64,000 nucleotides of DNA from an uncultured Clostridia bacterium. GTDB taxonomy: Bacteria > Bacillota > Clostridia > Oscillospirales > Ruminococcaceae. Shown here piece by piece: positions 43,468-52,037 of the stretch. The stretch's first letter is position 1, and the number at the start of each line of letters is the position of its first letter. The stretch is taken from positions 99,375-163,374 of the forward strand of contig CANQFZ010000001.1 in assembly GCA_947600065.1 (NCBI GenBank), read 5' to 3'. The position numbers were made by a program, and so were the translations under genes. Below the pieces are notes generated by a model. That model ran no database searches and had not been told where the DNA came from. It worked only from the letters and a program-made list of their open reading frames with translations.

Positions 43468-44127
43468 CTACAGGCTATATAAAATCGTACTTAGTAAGTT
43501 CGCCAGAAAATGCGCTAGAAAGCAACACCATGCGTTGTCGGTCTTTTTGAATATAATCCCGTAAATAATTGCGTCTATAAAGACAAAAAGCAGGTCAAAA
43601 AAAACAATTATCGGCTCTCCGAAATTGAAATGTCCGAGAGAGAATAAAAATGACGCGAGAATAAGCGACGGTATAAACGGCATTACTTTTGAAGTCTGTT
43701 TCTGGAAAAACGCTCGCCAGGCTATTTCCTCTCCGAGCGCAAAAACAATGAGTTCCAAGAGCATTATCGGCAGATTTGCCAAATCCAAAAAATCACCCGT
43801 TCTCCCCAGCACATGCTCAATATAATCAGGTATCCATAATTTTGCCACAACATAGCATATCACGTTCATCAAAAGCGTCAGCAGTATAAGCAGAATGACC
43901 GTTTTGCTTTTCAGCGAACCGATAAACGTTTTGATGTTAAATCCTTCGTTTTTGTTTTCGTTTGTTTTACGGGTGGTAAAATAGGCTATTACTCCCACGA
44001 TAACGGATATTCCCGCAAGCTTCAGCGGCTCGCCGTTTATCTGCAAATTGAGCAGGTTTGTAAATGATAAAACTATCATCACAATGACGAGGACAATCAC
44101 TGCGGAATGTAATTTTGTTTTATTCAT
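43468..44127 (-). CDS. CPBP-family intramembrane metalloprotease
   Basis: The 219-residue protein has about six hydrophobic segments and the CPBP (Abi) motifs: FALGEEIAWRAFFQKQ with the catalytic glutamates, ASFLFSLGHFNFG with a His, and a final CFLAHFLANLLSTI. Members process prenylated peptides or give bacteriocin self-immunity. The start overlaps the stop of the TetR gene by four bases, so both form a small operon. Confidence 0.88.
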   Translation of the reverse strand: MNKTKLHSAVIVLVIVMIVLSFTNLLNLQINGEPLKLAGISVIVGVIAYFTTRKTNENKNEGFNIKTFIGSLKSKTVILLILLTLLMNVICYVVAKLWIPDYIEHVLGRTGDFLDLANLPIMLLELIVFALGEEIAWRAFFQKQTSKVMPFIPSLILASFLFSLGHFNFGEPIIVFFDLLFVFIDAIIYGIIFKKTDNAWCCFLAHFLANLLSTILYSL

Positions 44128-44696
44128 TTTTCGTCCTCCTGTATAGCTAGAATTGCACCTTTAAATACCTGCTTTAGATGTGTCGCCGCAAGTTCTTCAT
44201 CAAATTCAAAAGAATTGTTGGCAATAAGGCTCGCATATCCGTGTACGAACATTGCAAGCGTAATAAAAACATTTTTCGTCTGCTCTGCGTTTAGTTTCAT
44301 AGCTCCCTGCATAACCGAAAGAATGGGCGTAAGCTCATGTGAATTTATCACTTCAAGTATACTGTTTTCTTTGGCAAAACCCGACTGAAACAGAAAGCGG
44401 AATAAATGAGGTTCTTCTACAGCAAACAGTATATAGTTAAGCCCTATTCCGAGCATAACGTTATTTTGATTTTGCTGATTATTAAGCAGATACTCCGTGT
44501 GATATTCACCTGTTTTTTCATAGGCGGCTTTTTTTAATTCTTCGATAGTAGCAAAATGGTACATAACAGGCTGTGTGGAACAATTCAGCTTTTTTGAGAC
44601 CGAGCGGGCGTTTATGTTTTCCGCGCCCTCGGTTCGGGCAATCTCAAAAGCTGCCTCTATAATCATCTCTTTTGTTATTTTAGTTTTCGGCGGCAT
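44124..44696 (-). CDS. TetR-family regulator of the CPBP protease unit
   Basis: The 190-residue protein starts MPPKTKITKEMIIEAAFEIARTEGAENINARSVSKKLNCSTQPVMYHFATIEELKK, a typical TetR HTH. I start it at ATG 44696 after GGAGGGGAG, not at 44735. A consensus promoter with an overlapping dyad lies upstream, so autoregulation is likely. It may sense a membrane-active compound, given its CPBP partner (inference). Confidence 0.86.
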   Translation of the reverse strand: MPPKTKITKEMIIEAAFEIARTEGAENINARSVSKKLNCSTQPVMYHFATIEELKKAAYEKTGEYHTEYLLNNQQNQNNVMLGIGLNYILFAVEEPHLFRFLFQSGFAKENSILEVINSHELTPILSVMQGAMKLNAEQTKNVFITLAMFVHGYASLIANNSFEFDEELAATHLKQVFKGAILAIQEDEK

Positions 44697-44872
44697 AATG
44701 CTCCCCTCCGGATACAGGATAGATGATATAAGCAATAAACAACTTTCAAATTCTGACGTAGTCGATTACGACCGCAGTATACAGTGTACAGTTTAAAGTA
44801 TGCAGTAATGGTATCCGCTTCGCGGATAAAATTAAGATCACTATCGGACTGAATGGTTTTGAAAAGAATTTA

Positions 44873-44917
44873 TTGTTGTATAACATATATTATATAACAA
44901 GAATTATATTTTGTCAA
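44873..44917 (-). promoter_or_regulatory. Promoter and dyad operator of the minus-strand TetR gene
   Basis: On the minus strand TTGACA (44917-44912), 17 bases, TATAAT (44894-44889). TTGTTGTATAAC and ATTATATAACAA (44873-44900) form an imperfect dyad over the -10 box. Confidence 0.75.
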
Positions 44918-45026
44918 TAGCTTTTTTATTAAATAATTTTCCATTTTCAAAATAACATAAAAAAATAAGCGGCTGTAGGCAGTTGACAGTGTACAGAGTA
45001 CAATATTCAGTAAATTGTGAAAAGAG

Positions 45027-45064
45027 GAAAGAGCGTAAACCTATCGCAGGCTTACGCTCTTTTA
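45027..45064. terminator. Terminator-like hairpin
   Basis: AAGAGCGTAA and TTACGCTCTT form a 10-bp stem followed by TTAATTAT on the plus strand and by TTTCCTCTTTTC on the minus strand. On the minus strand it lies about 100 bases after the surface-protein gene and may end that operon. Confidence 0.55.
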
Positions 45065-45152
45065 ATTATAGAACGATCTAAATATTATCCTTCGAAGGCA
45101 GATTCCATTACTGCATACTTTAAACTGTACACTGTCAACTGCCTACAGGCGC

Positions 45153-46853
45153 TTAGCAGCAGCCGTTGTCATCGCCGCCGTGACCTGATTTTTTCTTATT
45201 TACTGCAATGAATATCACAACGCCTACGACAATAACTACGCCTACAATTGCAACTATTATCTTCGGCAGGAGATTATCATCCTGAGTTTCGGTCTCGGTC
45301 TGCGCGTTGCTGTCGGAAGAACTGTCCGCTGAAGAAGCTGTGCTGTCGGAATTTGTGCTGTCAGTTACGGTTTCATTCGGAGCAGCGCCCGATGTTTTAT
45401 AGCTGTTTATAACGCTTTCGGTTGCCGTTGTATAATCCTCGTGATTTTTGTCGCTTCCTATGTAATCTTCGCTTGTTTCATCAAGCACATACATTTTCTC
45501 GACATATCCGAGAATGGGAGCGTCATGCCCGTTTTCGTCAACGACGTCTTTGTTGTATGCGAAGAAATACGGAACTTGAAGTTTGTTTGCTATGACCTTT
45601 GTATTTTCATCGGCGGGGTCGGAAAGATAGTAAATATAGTTTCCGCTTTCGATCGTGTATTCGGTTTCAATATTGCCAAGATACTCGTTTACAAGGTCAA
45701 CGTACAAATTTGCGAATACATTTTCGCTGTCACGGATATGAATATCTCCCTCATAACCCCAGAATTTCTTTGCGTACCCGCCGTCAAACTTGGTATCAAA
45801 ATTATAGATGGTCACATTGTTTTCGACAGCGTAATCATTGATAAGGTCAATGACCGCCTGCGTATTTCCGCACCACGAACCGCCGAACAAGATGAGATAA
45901 TCCCCGCTTTGATTTAACAGCCATTGAAGCTGTTTATAAGTAAGCGTCTGAATGTTTATTTTATCGTCTTTTTCAAAAAGCGTCCTGCCCGATTTTTCAT
46001 TGTAAGCTAGACGGATATAATCTGCGTCCGTAAACGAGGACAGCTGAACCTTGTCGCTCCCTGTTCCGATGTGGCTGAAGATCGCATTGTTAAGCTGTTC
46101 TTCATAATCGGTCACACGAGTTGTGTCGTCCTGAGTTTTGCTGTTTGTAAACAGATCCTTGCCGCCGTTTGCGTCACGGTACAGCATTTTTTCAAAGCCG
46201 TATACTATCGGATATTTTTCGCCTTCTACACTTTCACCCGCGTTATTGACGGTGTTGTCCTTGTTATAGAGGAAAAGGAACGGCACCTGGACTTTCGGAA
46301 CAGTAACGTCCTTGCCCTCGGAATTTGTATAGGTAAGCGCGCTTTCGCTGTCAGCCTTATACTCTACCCAGTCGTTTAAATTCGTAAGATAGCGCGTTAC
46401 TAATTCGCCGTAAAGGTAATTGTAAGCCGCGCCGCTTTTGTCCGAACCGTTTGTTTCGCGGATATGCGTGTCGCTGTTCGTGCCGTCAAGACGGAAATCA
46501 AGATTGTAAACAGTATCAACGCCCGCCGCTTTTGCCGCGTCGTTTATGTAATCAATTACCGCCGTTGTGTTGGGGCACCACGAGCCGCCGAACAGTATAA
46601 GATAGTTGCCCTCCTGTTGGAAAAGGTAAACAGCCTCTTCCCATGTAATGCTCTGGAAAACCGAATTTTCATCTCCGAGATTAGCATAATCGGCGTTGTA
46701 ATAGGCTTTTCCCGCATCGTAATCTGAACTTGACGACCCGTCAGCCGCCGCAGAAACGAGCGGGAACGCAGCGGCAAGCACCAGCGCCGCTATTGCCCAA
46801 AACAGTATCGCAAGCCGTGATGCGGACTGCTTTTGTGATCTTATTTTTGACAT
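45153..46853 (-). CDS. Surface protein with two thioredoxin-like repeats (single-Cys WCxNT sites)
   Basis: The 566-residue protein has a signal-type start (MSKIRSQKQ, then AILFWAIAALVLAAAFPLVSAAAD) and two related thioredoxin-like domains. Each has TWEEAVYLFQQEGNYLILFGGSWCPNT / TYKQLQWLLNQSGDYLILFGGSWCGNT-type cores and a later QVPFLFLYNKD / QVPYFFAYNKD. A Ser/Thr linker, a C-terminal membrane helix (IIVAIVGVVIVVGVVIFIAV) and a tail HGGDDNGCC follow. The second redox Cys of thioredoxin is replaced by Thr. Start ATG 46853 follows TTGGAGG. It is in the unit with the symporter under the shared LysR-type box. Confidence 0.75.
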   Translation of the reverse strand: MSKIRSQKQSASRLAILFWAIAALVLAAAFPLVSAAADGSSSSDYDAGKAYYNADYANLGDENSVFQSITWEEAVYLFQQEGNYLILFGGSWCPNTTAVIDYINDAAKAAGVDTVYNLDFRLDGTNSDTHIRETNGSDKSGAAYNYLYGELVTRYLTNLNDWVEYKADSESALTYTNSEGKDVTVPKVQVPFLFLYNKDNTVNNAGESVEGEKYPIVYGFEKMLYRDANGGKDLFTNSKTQDDTTRVTDYEEQLNNAIFSHIGTGSDKVQLSSFTDADYIRLAYNEKSGRTLFEKDDKINIQTLTYKQLQWLLNQSGDYLILFGGSWCGNTQAVIDLINDYAVENNVTIYNFDTKFDGGYAKKFWGYEGDIHIRDSENVFANLYVDLVNEYLGNIETEYTIESGNYIYYLSDPADENTKVIANKLQVPYFFAYNKDVVDENGHDAPILGYVEKMYVLDETSEDYIGSDKNHEDYTTATESVINSYKTSGAAPNETVTDSTNSDSTASSADSSSDSNAQTETETQDDNLLPKIIVAIVGVVIVVGVVIFIAVNKKKSGHGGDDNGCC

Positions 46854-46882
46854 TATAATTCCTCCAAAATAATTTTTATCTG

Positions 46883-47401
46883 TCAGCAAAGCTCTATTTC
46901 TTCTGCGGGTTCGGGACTGCCTGTATTCTGCGAAGCGTTCGCGCCGCCGTTTGTATATTTACTTTCAAGAGCCGTCAGATCATCGTAATTGCTGACATTT
47001 TTACATTCGCCCGTAGAGCAGTATTCGTCAAAGCTTTTGCGGGCAAGCTCGATATATTCTTTTATCGTTGCCTCGTCCTCGCCGTTTTTATCGGCAAGAT
47101 ACGCGGCTTTTATCGCAAGCCGAACGTACTCGAATTTTGCTTCGGATAATTCATCGGCGTTTGTGACCTTGCTTTGCAGGGAAAGATTAGGGTCAAGCTC
47201 CCCGTAATATTTCAGCGCAAGGTCTATCTTTCCCTTGCTGTCGTCGGAAAATTCAACCGTGCCTATCGTGTCGATAGCATTTACCGTTCTGCTCACCGAA
47301 AGGTTTACGGAAACAATGCTCAGCACTAAAAATAAAGCTGCCGGAATTACCAATACTATCGTGAATTTTACTGCCGTACTTGTTTTGGTTTTGCCTGCCA
47401 T
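46883..47401 (-). CDS. Membrane-anchored protein of unknown function
   Basis: The 172-residue protein has one N-terminal membrane helix (FTIVLVIPAALFLVLSIVSVNLSV) and an external helical domain with two cysteines in EYCSTGECKN. It ends IELC. It lies between the symporter and the thioredoxin-like surface protein and overlaps the symporter end by 34 bases, so it should work with them. Family not recognised. Confidence 0.6.
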   Translation of the reverse strand: MAGKTKTSTAVKFTIVLVIPAALFLVLSIVSVNLSVSRTVNAIDTIGTVEFSDDSKGKIDLALKYYGELDPNLSLQSKVTNADELSEAKFEYVRLAIKAAYLADKNGEDEATIKEYIELARKSFDEYCSTGECKNVSNYDDLTALESKYTNGGANASQNTGSPEPAEEIELC

Positions 47402-48836
47402 GTCTTATTCTCCTCCTCTTTATCAAAAACACTGTCGTCAAGCTGCCCCTCTTTGCGGGCAACAATAGCCGCCGATACTGCCGCGCAGGTCGCATTGTTA
47501 AGTGTTCTCGCCATATCCGATATAGTGTTTATCGGTATAAGCAGGACCACAGCTGCAATAGGCAGATCCAGCGCGCTGAACACAGCTACGGATGAAACGA
47601 TAGCAATTCCGGGAACCCCCGCGCTTCCGAGCGACAGCACAAGCGTTACTACGAGAGGACGCGCCCGAACCAAAAAAGGACGAGCCCCGCGCTTCCGAGC
47701 GACAGCACAAGCGTTACTACGGCGAGCAAAATGTAATTGCTTATTCCCCAGTCAAGCCCCGTTGCGTTTACAAAGAACATCACGAGCAGAACGGGCCATA
47801 CGCAGGTGCAGCCGGGCATTCCTATCGTAGTGCCGAGCGGGGCAGTGAAGTTTGCTACTTCCTCGCTTACGCCGACTTTGTTTTCCAGCGCGTCAATTGT
47901 CACGGGAAGCGTTCCTATACTGCTCTGAGTTGTAAACGCCGTCGCCTGTGCGCTGAAAATTTTCTTGAAGAATTTAACGGGATTTAGCTTTGCTGCAAAT
48001 TTAATAAGCACGCCGTTAAATATATACGCGTGGAAAAACGCTACTGCATAGATTATACCGACTAAGAGCAGCAATTGCAGAATAGTGTCTATGTCCGAGA
48101 ATATTGCGGCGGCGCTTGACGCTATCAGGCAGAGAACCGCATAAGGCGTAAGGTCGATAACAAACCTAAGTATTTTGAAAATGATCTTCTTTGTTGCTTC
48201 TACAAGATTTTTGAACGAAACGACCTTTTCTTCTCCCTCGCTTGAAGACACCCCGATATAAGCCAAAGCAATTGCCGCGGCGATTATGATTATCGCGACG
48301 ATATTGTTGTTTGCTATATCGCTTATGATGTTCGACGGGAACAAACCAAGCAAGGTTTGGTCAAACGATTGCTTTAAGCCGCCGTATGCCTCGACTGTAG
48401 AATCGCTTACAGTTGCTATGCCGTCAAACACCGTCGATTTATCCCAAAGTCCGAAGACCGAGCCTGCCGCAAGGCTCAGAACAATTGCTCCCGCCGCCGA
48501 TGCTAACAGCCAGAACACGGAGCGAACTCCTATTGATCTCACGGCTTGTTTGCTTTTGAGCGACACAAAGCTCGAAATTATAGAAACTATGATGATCGGC
48601 GCGGCAAGCGCGGTTATCACGTTTACATAAATATCGCCTATAAGCCCCACCCATACAAGATATGAATTGTTTTCGGACGCGAAAACTATCCCGACTATCG
48701 CGCCGAACACAAGAGCAATAAGCGTTACGATCGTGCGGTTTGTTTTCTTTGAAAGAAAATGCAGCAGCACAAATAACAGACCTACTATTGAAAGCGCAAA
48801 CAGCGCTATCCGGTTAATGCTTAATAAAAAATCCAT
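47368..48836 (-). pseudogene. Sodium:dicarboxylate/cystine-type symporter broken by a direct repeat
   Basis: The N-terminal 390 codons (MDFLLSINRIALFAL onward) give a complete DAACS/TcyP-like core with SAQATAFTTQSSIGTLPV, the substrate-binding hairpin region. The frame is lost at TLVLSLGSAG, and the next ORF resumes with the same VVTLVLSLGSAG followed by VPGIAIVSSVAVF and NTISDMARTLNNATCAA, the normal end. A 37-bp sequence is present twice (47617-47653 and 47685-47721), 68 bases apart, which shifts the frame. The sulfur context favours cystine as substrate. GTG 48851 is an alternative start. Confidence 0.8.
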
Positions 48837-49000
48837 TTTTGAAAAATGCACTCCCTCTCTTTATCGACAGTCTGTAATTTTGATTTTTAAACATATCAAA
48901 TATTTAATTCAACATCGCCCAAATCTGAAATTAGATCTTATGAGCATTTCAAAGTAATTTCTTAATTTCAATATTTGTCATCTTCCTTTCCTGCAAAATT

Positions 49001-49060
49001 ATTATACCGCACTTTGTATTTTTTGTCTAATACAAAACTTATATATTGAGTTATAGATTT
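49001..49060 (-). promoter_or_regulatory. Symporter-unit promoter with shared LysR-type box
   Basis: On the minus strand TAGACA (49029-49024), 17 bases, TATAAT (49006-49001). A 39-bp box (49022-49060) covers the -35 region and upstream. It shares TTGTCTAATACA-AA and GAG-TATAGATTT with the box at 58174-58212 at identical spacing. The leader of about 150 bases contains a 10-codon ORF with a GGAAAGGA site. Confidence 0.78.
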
Positions 49061-49071
49061 CTTGTATAAAT

Positions 49072-49105
49072 AAAAGCGGCATTGCTTGTGCAATACCGCC
49101 GTTTT
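49072..49105. terminator. Bidirectional terminator ending the encapsulin operon
   Basis: GCGGCATTGC and GCAATACCGC form the stem, with TTTTATTT on the minus strand and CGTTTTT on the plus strand. It separates the twelve-gene operon from the symporter promoter. Confidence 0.75.
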
Positions 49106-49114
49106 TAAATCCCG

Positions 49115-50017
49115 CTATGAATTTTCTTTCAGATATTCCGCCGCTGACATTGCGGCATTTGCTCCGTCCGACGCCGCCGTTATTACTTGCCTCAGCTTTT
49201 TTGTCCTGATATCACCCGCGCAAAACAATCCTGCCGCTTTTGTTATTCCCGTTTCATCTGCTTTGATATATCCGTTTTCGTCCAGATCGACGATATTCCG
49301 CACTAGATCGGACGCGGGAGACATACCTATCGCTATAAAAACTCCGTCGAGAAAAAGCCTGCGCCCGCTGTCGAGCAATATTGAGCTTACGCGGTTTTCG
49401 CCCGTAATTTCGGTCACATTCGCGGGGGTTATTATCTCAATGTTTTCGCGCGATCTTATTTTAAGAACGCTTTTCTTTGAACCTCTGAATTCGTTTCTTC
49501 TATGAATTAGATACACCTTTTTTGCAATGTCGGATAAATACAGCGCGTCGTCAAGAGCCGTGTCGCCGCCGCCGATAACGGCTAGCGTCCTGCCGCGATA
49601 CAAAGCGCCGTCGCATATGGCGCAATATGAAACGCCCTTACCGACAAACTTTTCTTCTCCGCTTACATTCAGCCTTTTATGAGTCGCCCCCGCGGCATAG
49701 ATAACGGCTTTTGTTTCTATGACATCTCCGCTTTGGAGCGTGGTTATCCAAACGCCGTTTTTCTGTTCAAGGCTGACAGCCTCGCCCTCGAAAAACTCCG
49801 TACCGAAATTTTCCGCGTGTTCTCTGAATTTCTCGCCGAGGTCAAATCCGCTTATACCGCAAAGTCCTAAGTAATTATCCACCTGTGCGCTTTCGGCGAT
49901 CTGCCCCGTACCGAGATATTCCTTCTCTATAACGATAACGTCGAGATTTGCTCTTTTAGCGTACAAAGCCGCAGACAGCCCCGCAGGTCCGCTGCCTATT
50001 ATCGCAAGATCTTTCAT
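49115..50017 (-). CDS. trxB: Thioredoxin reductase
   Basis: The 300-residue flavoprotein has an FAD motif IIGSGPAGLSAALYA, the redox-active CAICDGALYRGR (CxxC), an NADPH motif AVIGGGDTALDDALYL and a C-terminal GLFCAGDIRTKKLRQVITAASDGANAA. This is the normal low-molecular-weight TrxB length. It is the last gene of the sulfur operon and overlaps the JAMM gene by four bases. With the thioredoxin encoded four genes upstream it would reduce persulfides or release stored sulfur as sulfide (inference). Confidence 0.9.
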   Translation of the reverse strand: MKDLAIIGSGPAGLSAALYAKRANLDVIVIEKEYLGTGQIAESAQVDNYLGLCGISGFDLGEKFREHAENFGTEFFEGEAVSLEQKNGVWITTLQSGDVIETKAVIYAAGATHKRLNVSGEEKFVGKGVSYCAICDGALYRGRTLAVIGGGDTALDDALYLSDIAKKVYLIHRRNEFRGSKKSVLKIRSRENIEIITPANVTEITGENRVSSILLDSGRRLFLDGVFIAIGMSPASDLVRNIVDLDENGYIKADETGITKAAGLFCAGDIRTKKLRQVITAASDGANAAMSAAEYLKENS

Positions 50018-50436
50018 GGCTCTCTTTCCTCTATAACTAATTCCTCACGCTGTGTTTCAGTGCCGTCAATGTGAAAAGAATTGAGCACGGGATTTTCCTT
50101 GTCCATAAGCGACAATATAAGATAACTCGCCGTTTTGTCATAGGCTAGGCGCTTGTCCTCTTCGGACGGTCTTGACGGGGAAGAGGGGTGAGAATGCCAG
50201 TTTCCGAGCGGCAAAAGCCCGCGCTCGCGCATATCACGAACGGCGGCTAATTGCTCCTTTGGGTCGAGCGAAAAATGCTCGTTCGACTTGTCAATATTGT
50301 TTAGCAAGTACACCTTTTCGATAATTTTGTCATTTCCCTCTGTTCTGCCTGCAATAAGCCCACAAGCCTCGTTCGGAAGTTCGGACAGAGCGCGGTCTAC
50401 TATTTTATAAAAATCGTCCTTTGATATTATTATCAT
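50014..50436 (-). CDS. JAMM/MPN+ metalloprotease, HcyD/Mec-like
   Basis: The 140-residue protein has the JAMM zinc site: Glu in PNEACGLIAG (about 23) and WHSHPSSPSRPSEED (His 81, His 83, Asp 94). Bacterial relatives remove residues after the Gly-Gly of sulfur-carrier proteins (HcyD for HcyS) or cut carrier-cysteine adducts (Mec for CysO). It lies directly after the E1-like gene, and the ThiS-like carrier two genes upstream has a five-residue extension after GGG, a plausible substrate. Confidence 0.88.
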   Translation of the reverse strand: MIIISKDDFYKIVDRALSELPNEACGLIAGRTEGNDKIIEKVYLLNNIDKSNEHFSLDPKEQLAAVRDMRERGLLPLGNWHSHPSSPSRPSEEDKRLAYDKTASYLILSLMDKENPVLNSFHIDGTETQREELVIEEREP

Positions 50437-50445
50437 AAGTTTTCC

Positions 50446-51252
50446 TCACACGCCGTTACATTCTGCCTGCTCGTAATCCACAAGTTCGGTTATCGTGGGA
50501 TTGTCGCCGCACACCGCGCATTTTCCGTTCGGCTTGGGGAGTTTAATTTTACGGAACTCCGGTTTTAGCGCGTTAAACGTCAGCAAATATCCCGTAAGCA
50601 ATTCGCCCGTACCCGTTATGTACTTTATTGCTTCCATTGCCTGAAGACTGCCGATAATGCCGCCCATAGCGCCGATAACTCCCGCCTGCTTGCAGGTAGG
50701 CACAGCGTCCTTTGGCGGAGGCTCTTTAAACACGCATCTATAGCAGGGACCTTGTCCTGGAACGTAGGTCATAAGCTGACCTTGAAAGCGGATTATTCCT
50801 GCATGGCAAAACGGTTTCTTTGCCATAACGCACGCGTCGTTTATTAAAAATTTCGCGGGGAAATTATCCGTGCCGTCTATAATGAAATCATAGTCGCGGA
50901 TTATTTCCATTATGTTTTCCGAGGACACAAACTCGTGGTAGGTATTGACCGTGACATCGGGGTTCATTTTGTTTATAGTTTCCTTTGCGGACTGCACTTT
51001 GGGCTTTCCGACGTCCTCTGTCGCGTGAATGATCTGCCGCTGTAAATTCGACAGATCTACCTCGTCCGCGTCTGCAATTCCTATAGTTCCTACGCCTGCG
51101 GCGGCGAGATACATAGCGCAGGGCGCGCCCAGACCGCCCGCCCCGATTATCAGCACTTTTGCGTTAAGGAGCTTTTTCTGTCCTTTAACGCCTACTTCCT
51201 TTAAGATGATTTGCCGCGAATATCTTTCCAACTGTTCGTTAGAGAATGCCAT
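50446..51252 (-). CDS. E1-like ThiF/MoeB/HcyF adenylyltransferase
   Basis: The 268-residue protein has the ATP-binding KVLIIGAGGLGAPCAMYLAA, the DADEVDLSNLQRQIIH loop, FIIDGTDNFPAKFLINDAC and two zinc CxxC pairs (CYRC, CAVC). It activates the C-terminal glycine of a ubiquitin-like sulfur carrier. ATG 51252 lies inside the end of the carrier gene, and its ribosome site GGGAGGAGG is formed by the carrier's Gly codons; the track start at 51345 is not used. No rhodanese domain is attached, unlike the second E1 in this operon. Confidence 0.9.
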   Translation of the reverse strand: MAFSNEQLERYSRQIILKEVGVKGQKKLLNAKVLIIGAGGLGAPCAMYLAAAGVGTIGIADADEVDLSNLQRQIIHATEDVGKPKVQSAKETINKMNPDVTVNTYHEFVSSENIMEIIRDYDFIIDGTDNFPAKFLINDACVMAKKPFCHAGIIRFQGQLMTYVPGQGPCYRCVFKEPPPKDAVPTCKQAGVIGAMGGIIGSLQAMEAIKYITGTGELLTGYLLTFNALKPEFRKIKLPKPNGKCAVCGDNPTITELVDYEQAECNGV

Positions 51253-51457
51253 AGCTTCCTCCTCCCATAAAATACAAAAATTCCACGACATCTCCGTCGT
51301 GTAATTCAATTGATGAAAAGTTTTCGTTATCTGCAAACTCGTCATTTACCGATACCGTGATATAATCGGGATTTTCGATGTTTTCCTGTTTGATGAGCTC
51401 GGCTATAGTCAAGCCTTCGTTAAATTCCTTTGTTTCGCCCGCAACTATTATTTTCAT
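51239..51457 (-). CDS. ThiS/HcyS-like ubiquitin-fold sulfur carrier
   Basis: The 72-residue protein starts MKIIVAGETKEFNEGLTIAELI at ATG 51457 behind GGAGGT; the track start at 51616 lies in the thioredoxin gene. It has the beta-grasp pattern with DYITVSVNDEF and HDGDVVEFLYFMGGG. The protein does not end in Gly-Gly: five more residues, SYGIL, follow. These must be removed before adenylation if it works like HcyS, and a JAMM protease gene is two genes downstream. Its last 14 bases overlap the E1 gene. Confidence 0.88.
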   Translation of the reverse strand: MKIIVAGETKEFNEGLTIAELIKQENIENPDYITVSVNDEFADNENFSSIELHDGDVVEFLYFMGGGSYGIL

Positions 51458-51467
51458 CTCATACCTC

Positions 51468-51785
51468 CTATTTGTTTTCGTCAATAAGGCGTTTAAGTTC
51501 TTCCTTTTTTTGCGCGCCAATAAACCGTCCGACCTCACCGCCGTTTTTAAACAGCAAAAACGTCGGCGTAGCGGCAATGTCGTATTTCTCGCAAAGGTCG
51601 GGTTCATACGCCGCATTTACTTTCGCAATGAAAACTTCGTCGGAGTATTGCTCGCTGAGTTCAGACAGTATCGGCGACATTCGCTTGCAGGGAACGCAGG
51701 TATCCGTGTAAAATTCCACAACGGAAAGCCCCGAAAACTTTAAGACCTTTTCGGCAAAATCGTCGTTTCCTATTCTTTGAGCCAA
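51468..51785 (-). CDS. trxA: Thioredoxin with CVPC active site
   Basis: The 105-residue protein has the thioredoxin fold pattern with VVEFYTDTCVPCKRMSPILSEL, the cis-Pro region YDIAATPTFLLFKNGGEVGRFIGA and a short C-terminal helix. The active site is CVPC rather than CGPC. It lies between TusA-like and ThiS-like genes, and thioredoxin reductase is encoded in the same operon, so it probably handles protein persulfides or thiocarboxylates (inference). Confidence 0.9.
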   Translation of the reverse strand: MAQRIGNDDFAEKVLKFSGLSVVEFYTDTCVPCKRMSPILSELSEQYSDEVFIAKVNAAYEPDLCEKYDIAATPTFLLFKNGGEVGRFIGAQKKEELKRLIDENK

Positions 51786-51786
51786 G

Positions 51787-52032
51787 TTAATCGCCTACCT
51801 TTCTGACTAAAAGATCATATGTCCCGTCTTCGTTTTGGGTAAACTCCAGGATCTCGTGACATTCCTCTTTAAGACTTCTCGGCACGTTTTGCGCGGGCTC
51901 GCCGCTGTTCATGTGGACTTTAAGAATATCCCCCTCGTCCAGCTCGTCAAGAGCTACCTTTGTCTTTACAAACGTGACGGGGCAGTTTACATCGGTTATG
52001 TTTATCGTGTCGGTTATATTGTATTCGGACAT
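51787..52032 (-). CDS. tusA: TusA/SirA-like sulfur relay protein
   Basis: The 81-residue protein has the TusA pattern: TINITDVNCPVTFVKTKVALDELDEGDILKVHMNSGEP, with the active-site Cys in NCPVT (usual form CPxP) and a C-terminal EDGTYDLLVRKV strand. It accepts persulfide sulfur from a cysteine desulfurase. I start it at ATG 52032, nine bases after GAAAGGA; the track start 52041 touches that site. It overlaps or abuts the MetY gene end. Confidence 0.85.
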   Translation of the reverse strand: MSEYNITDTINITDVNCPVTFVKTKVALDELDEGDILKVHMNSGEPAQNVPRSLKEECHEILEFTQNEDGTYDLLVRKVGD

Positions 52033-52037
52033 TTTTA

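Larger units (their letters stand above)
44781..45147. repeat. Nested inverted repeats, MITE-like
   Basis: A perfect 31-bp inverted repeat (44781-44811 and 45105-45135) encloses about 290 bases. Inside it TGTAGGCAGTTGACAGTGTACA (44974-44995) is repeated inverted at 45126-45147. The interior contains the TetR promoter and an internal terminator. No transposase gene is present. Confidence 0.7.

Noticed and set aside
48857-48985. Cysteine-sensing leader peptide upstream of the symporter
   Set aside because: A 10-codon ORF with a ribosome site is present (about 48953-48985), but it has no cysteine codons and no clear alternative hairpins, so attenuation by cysteine is not supported.
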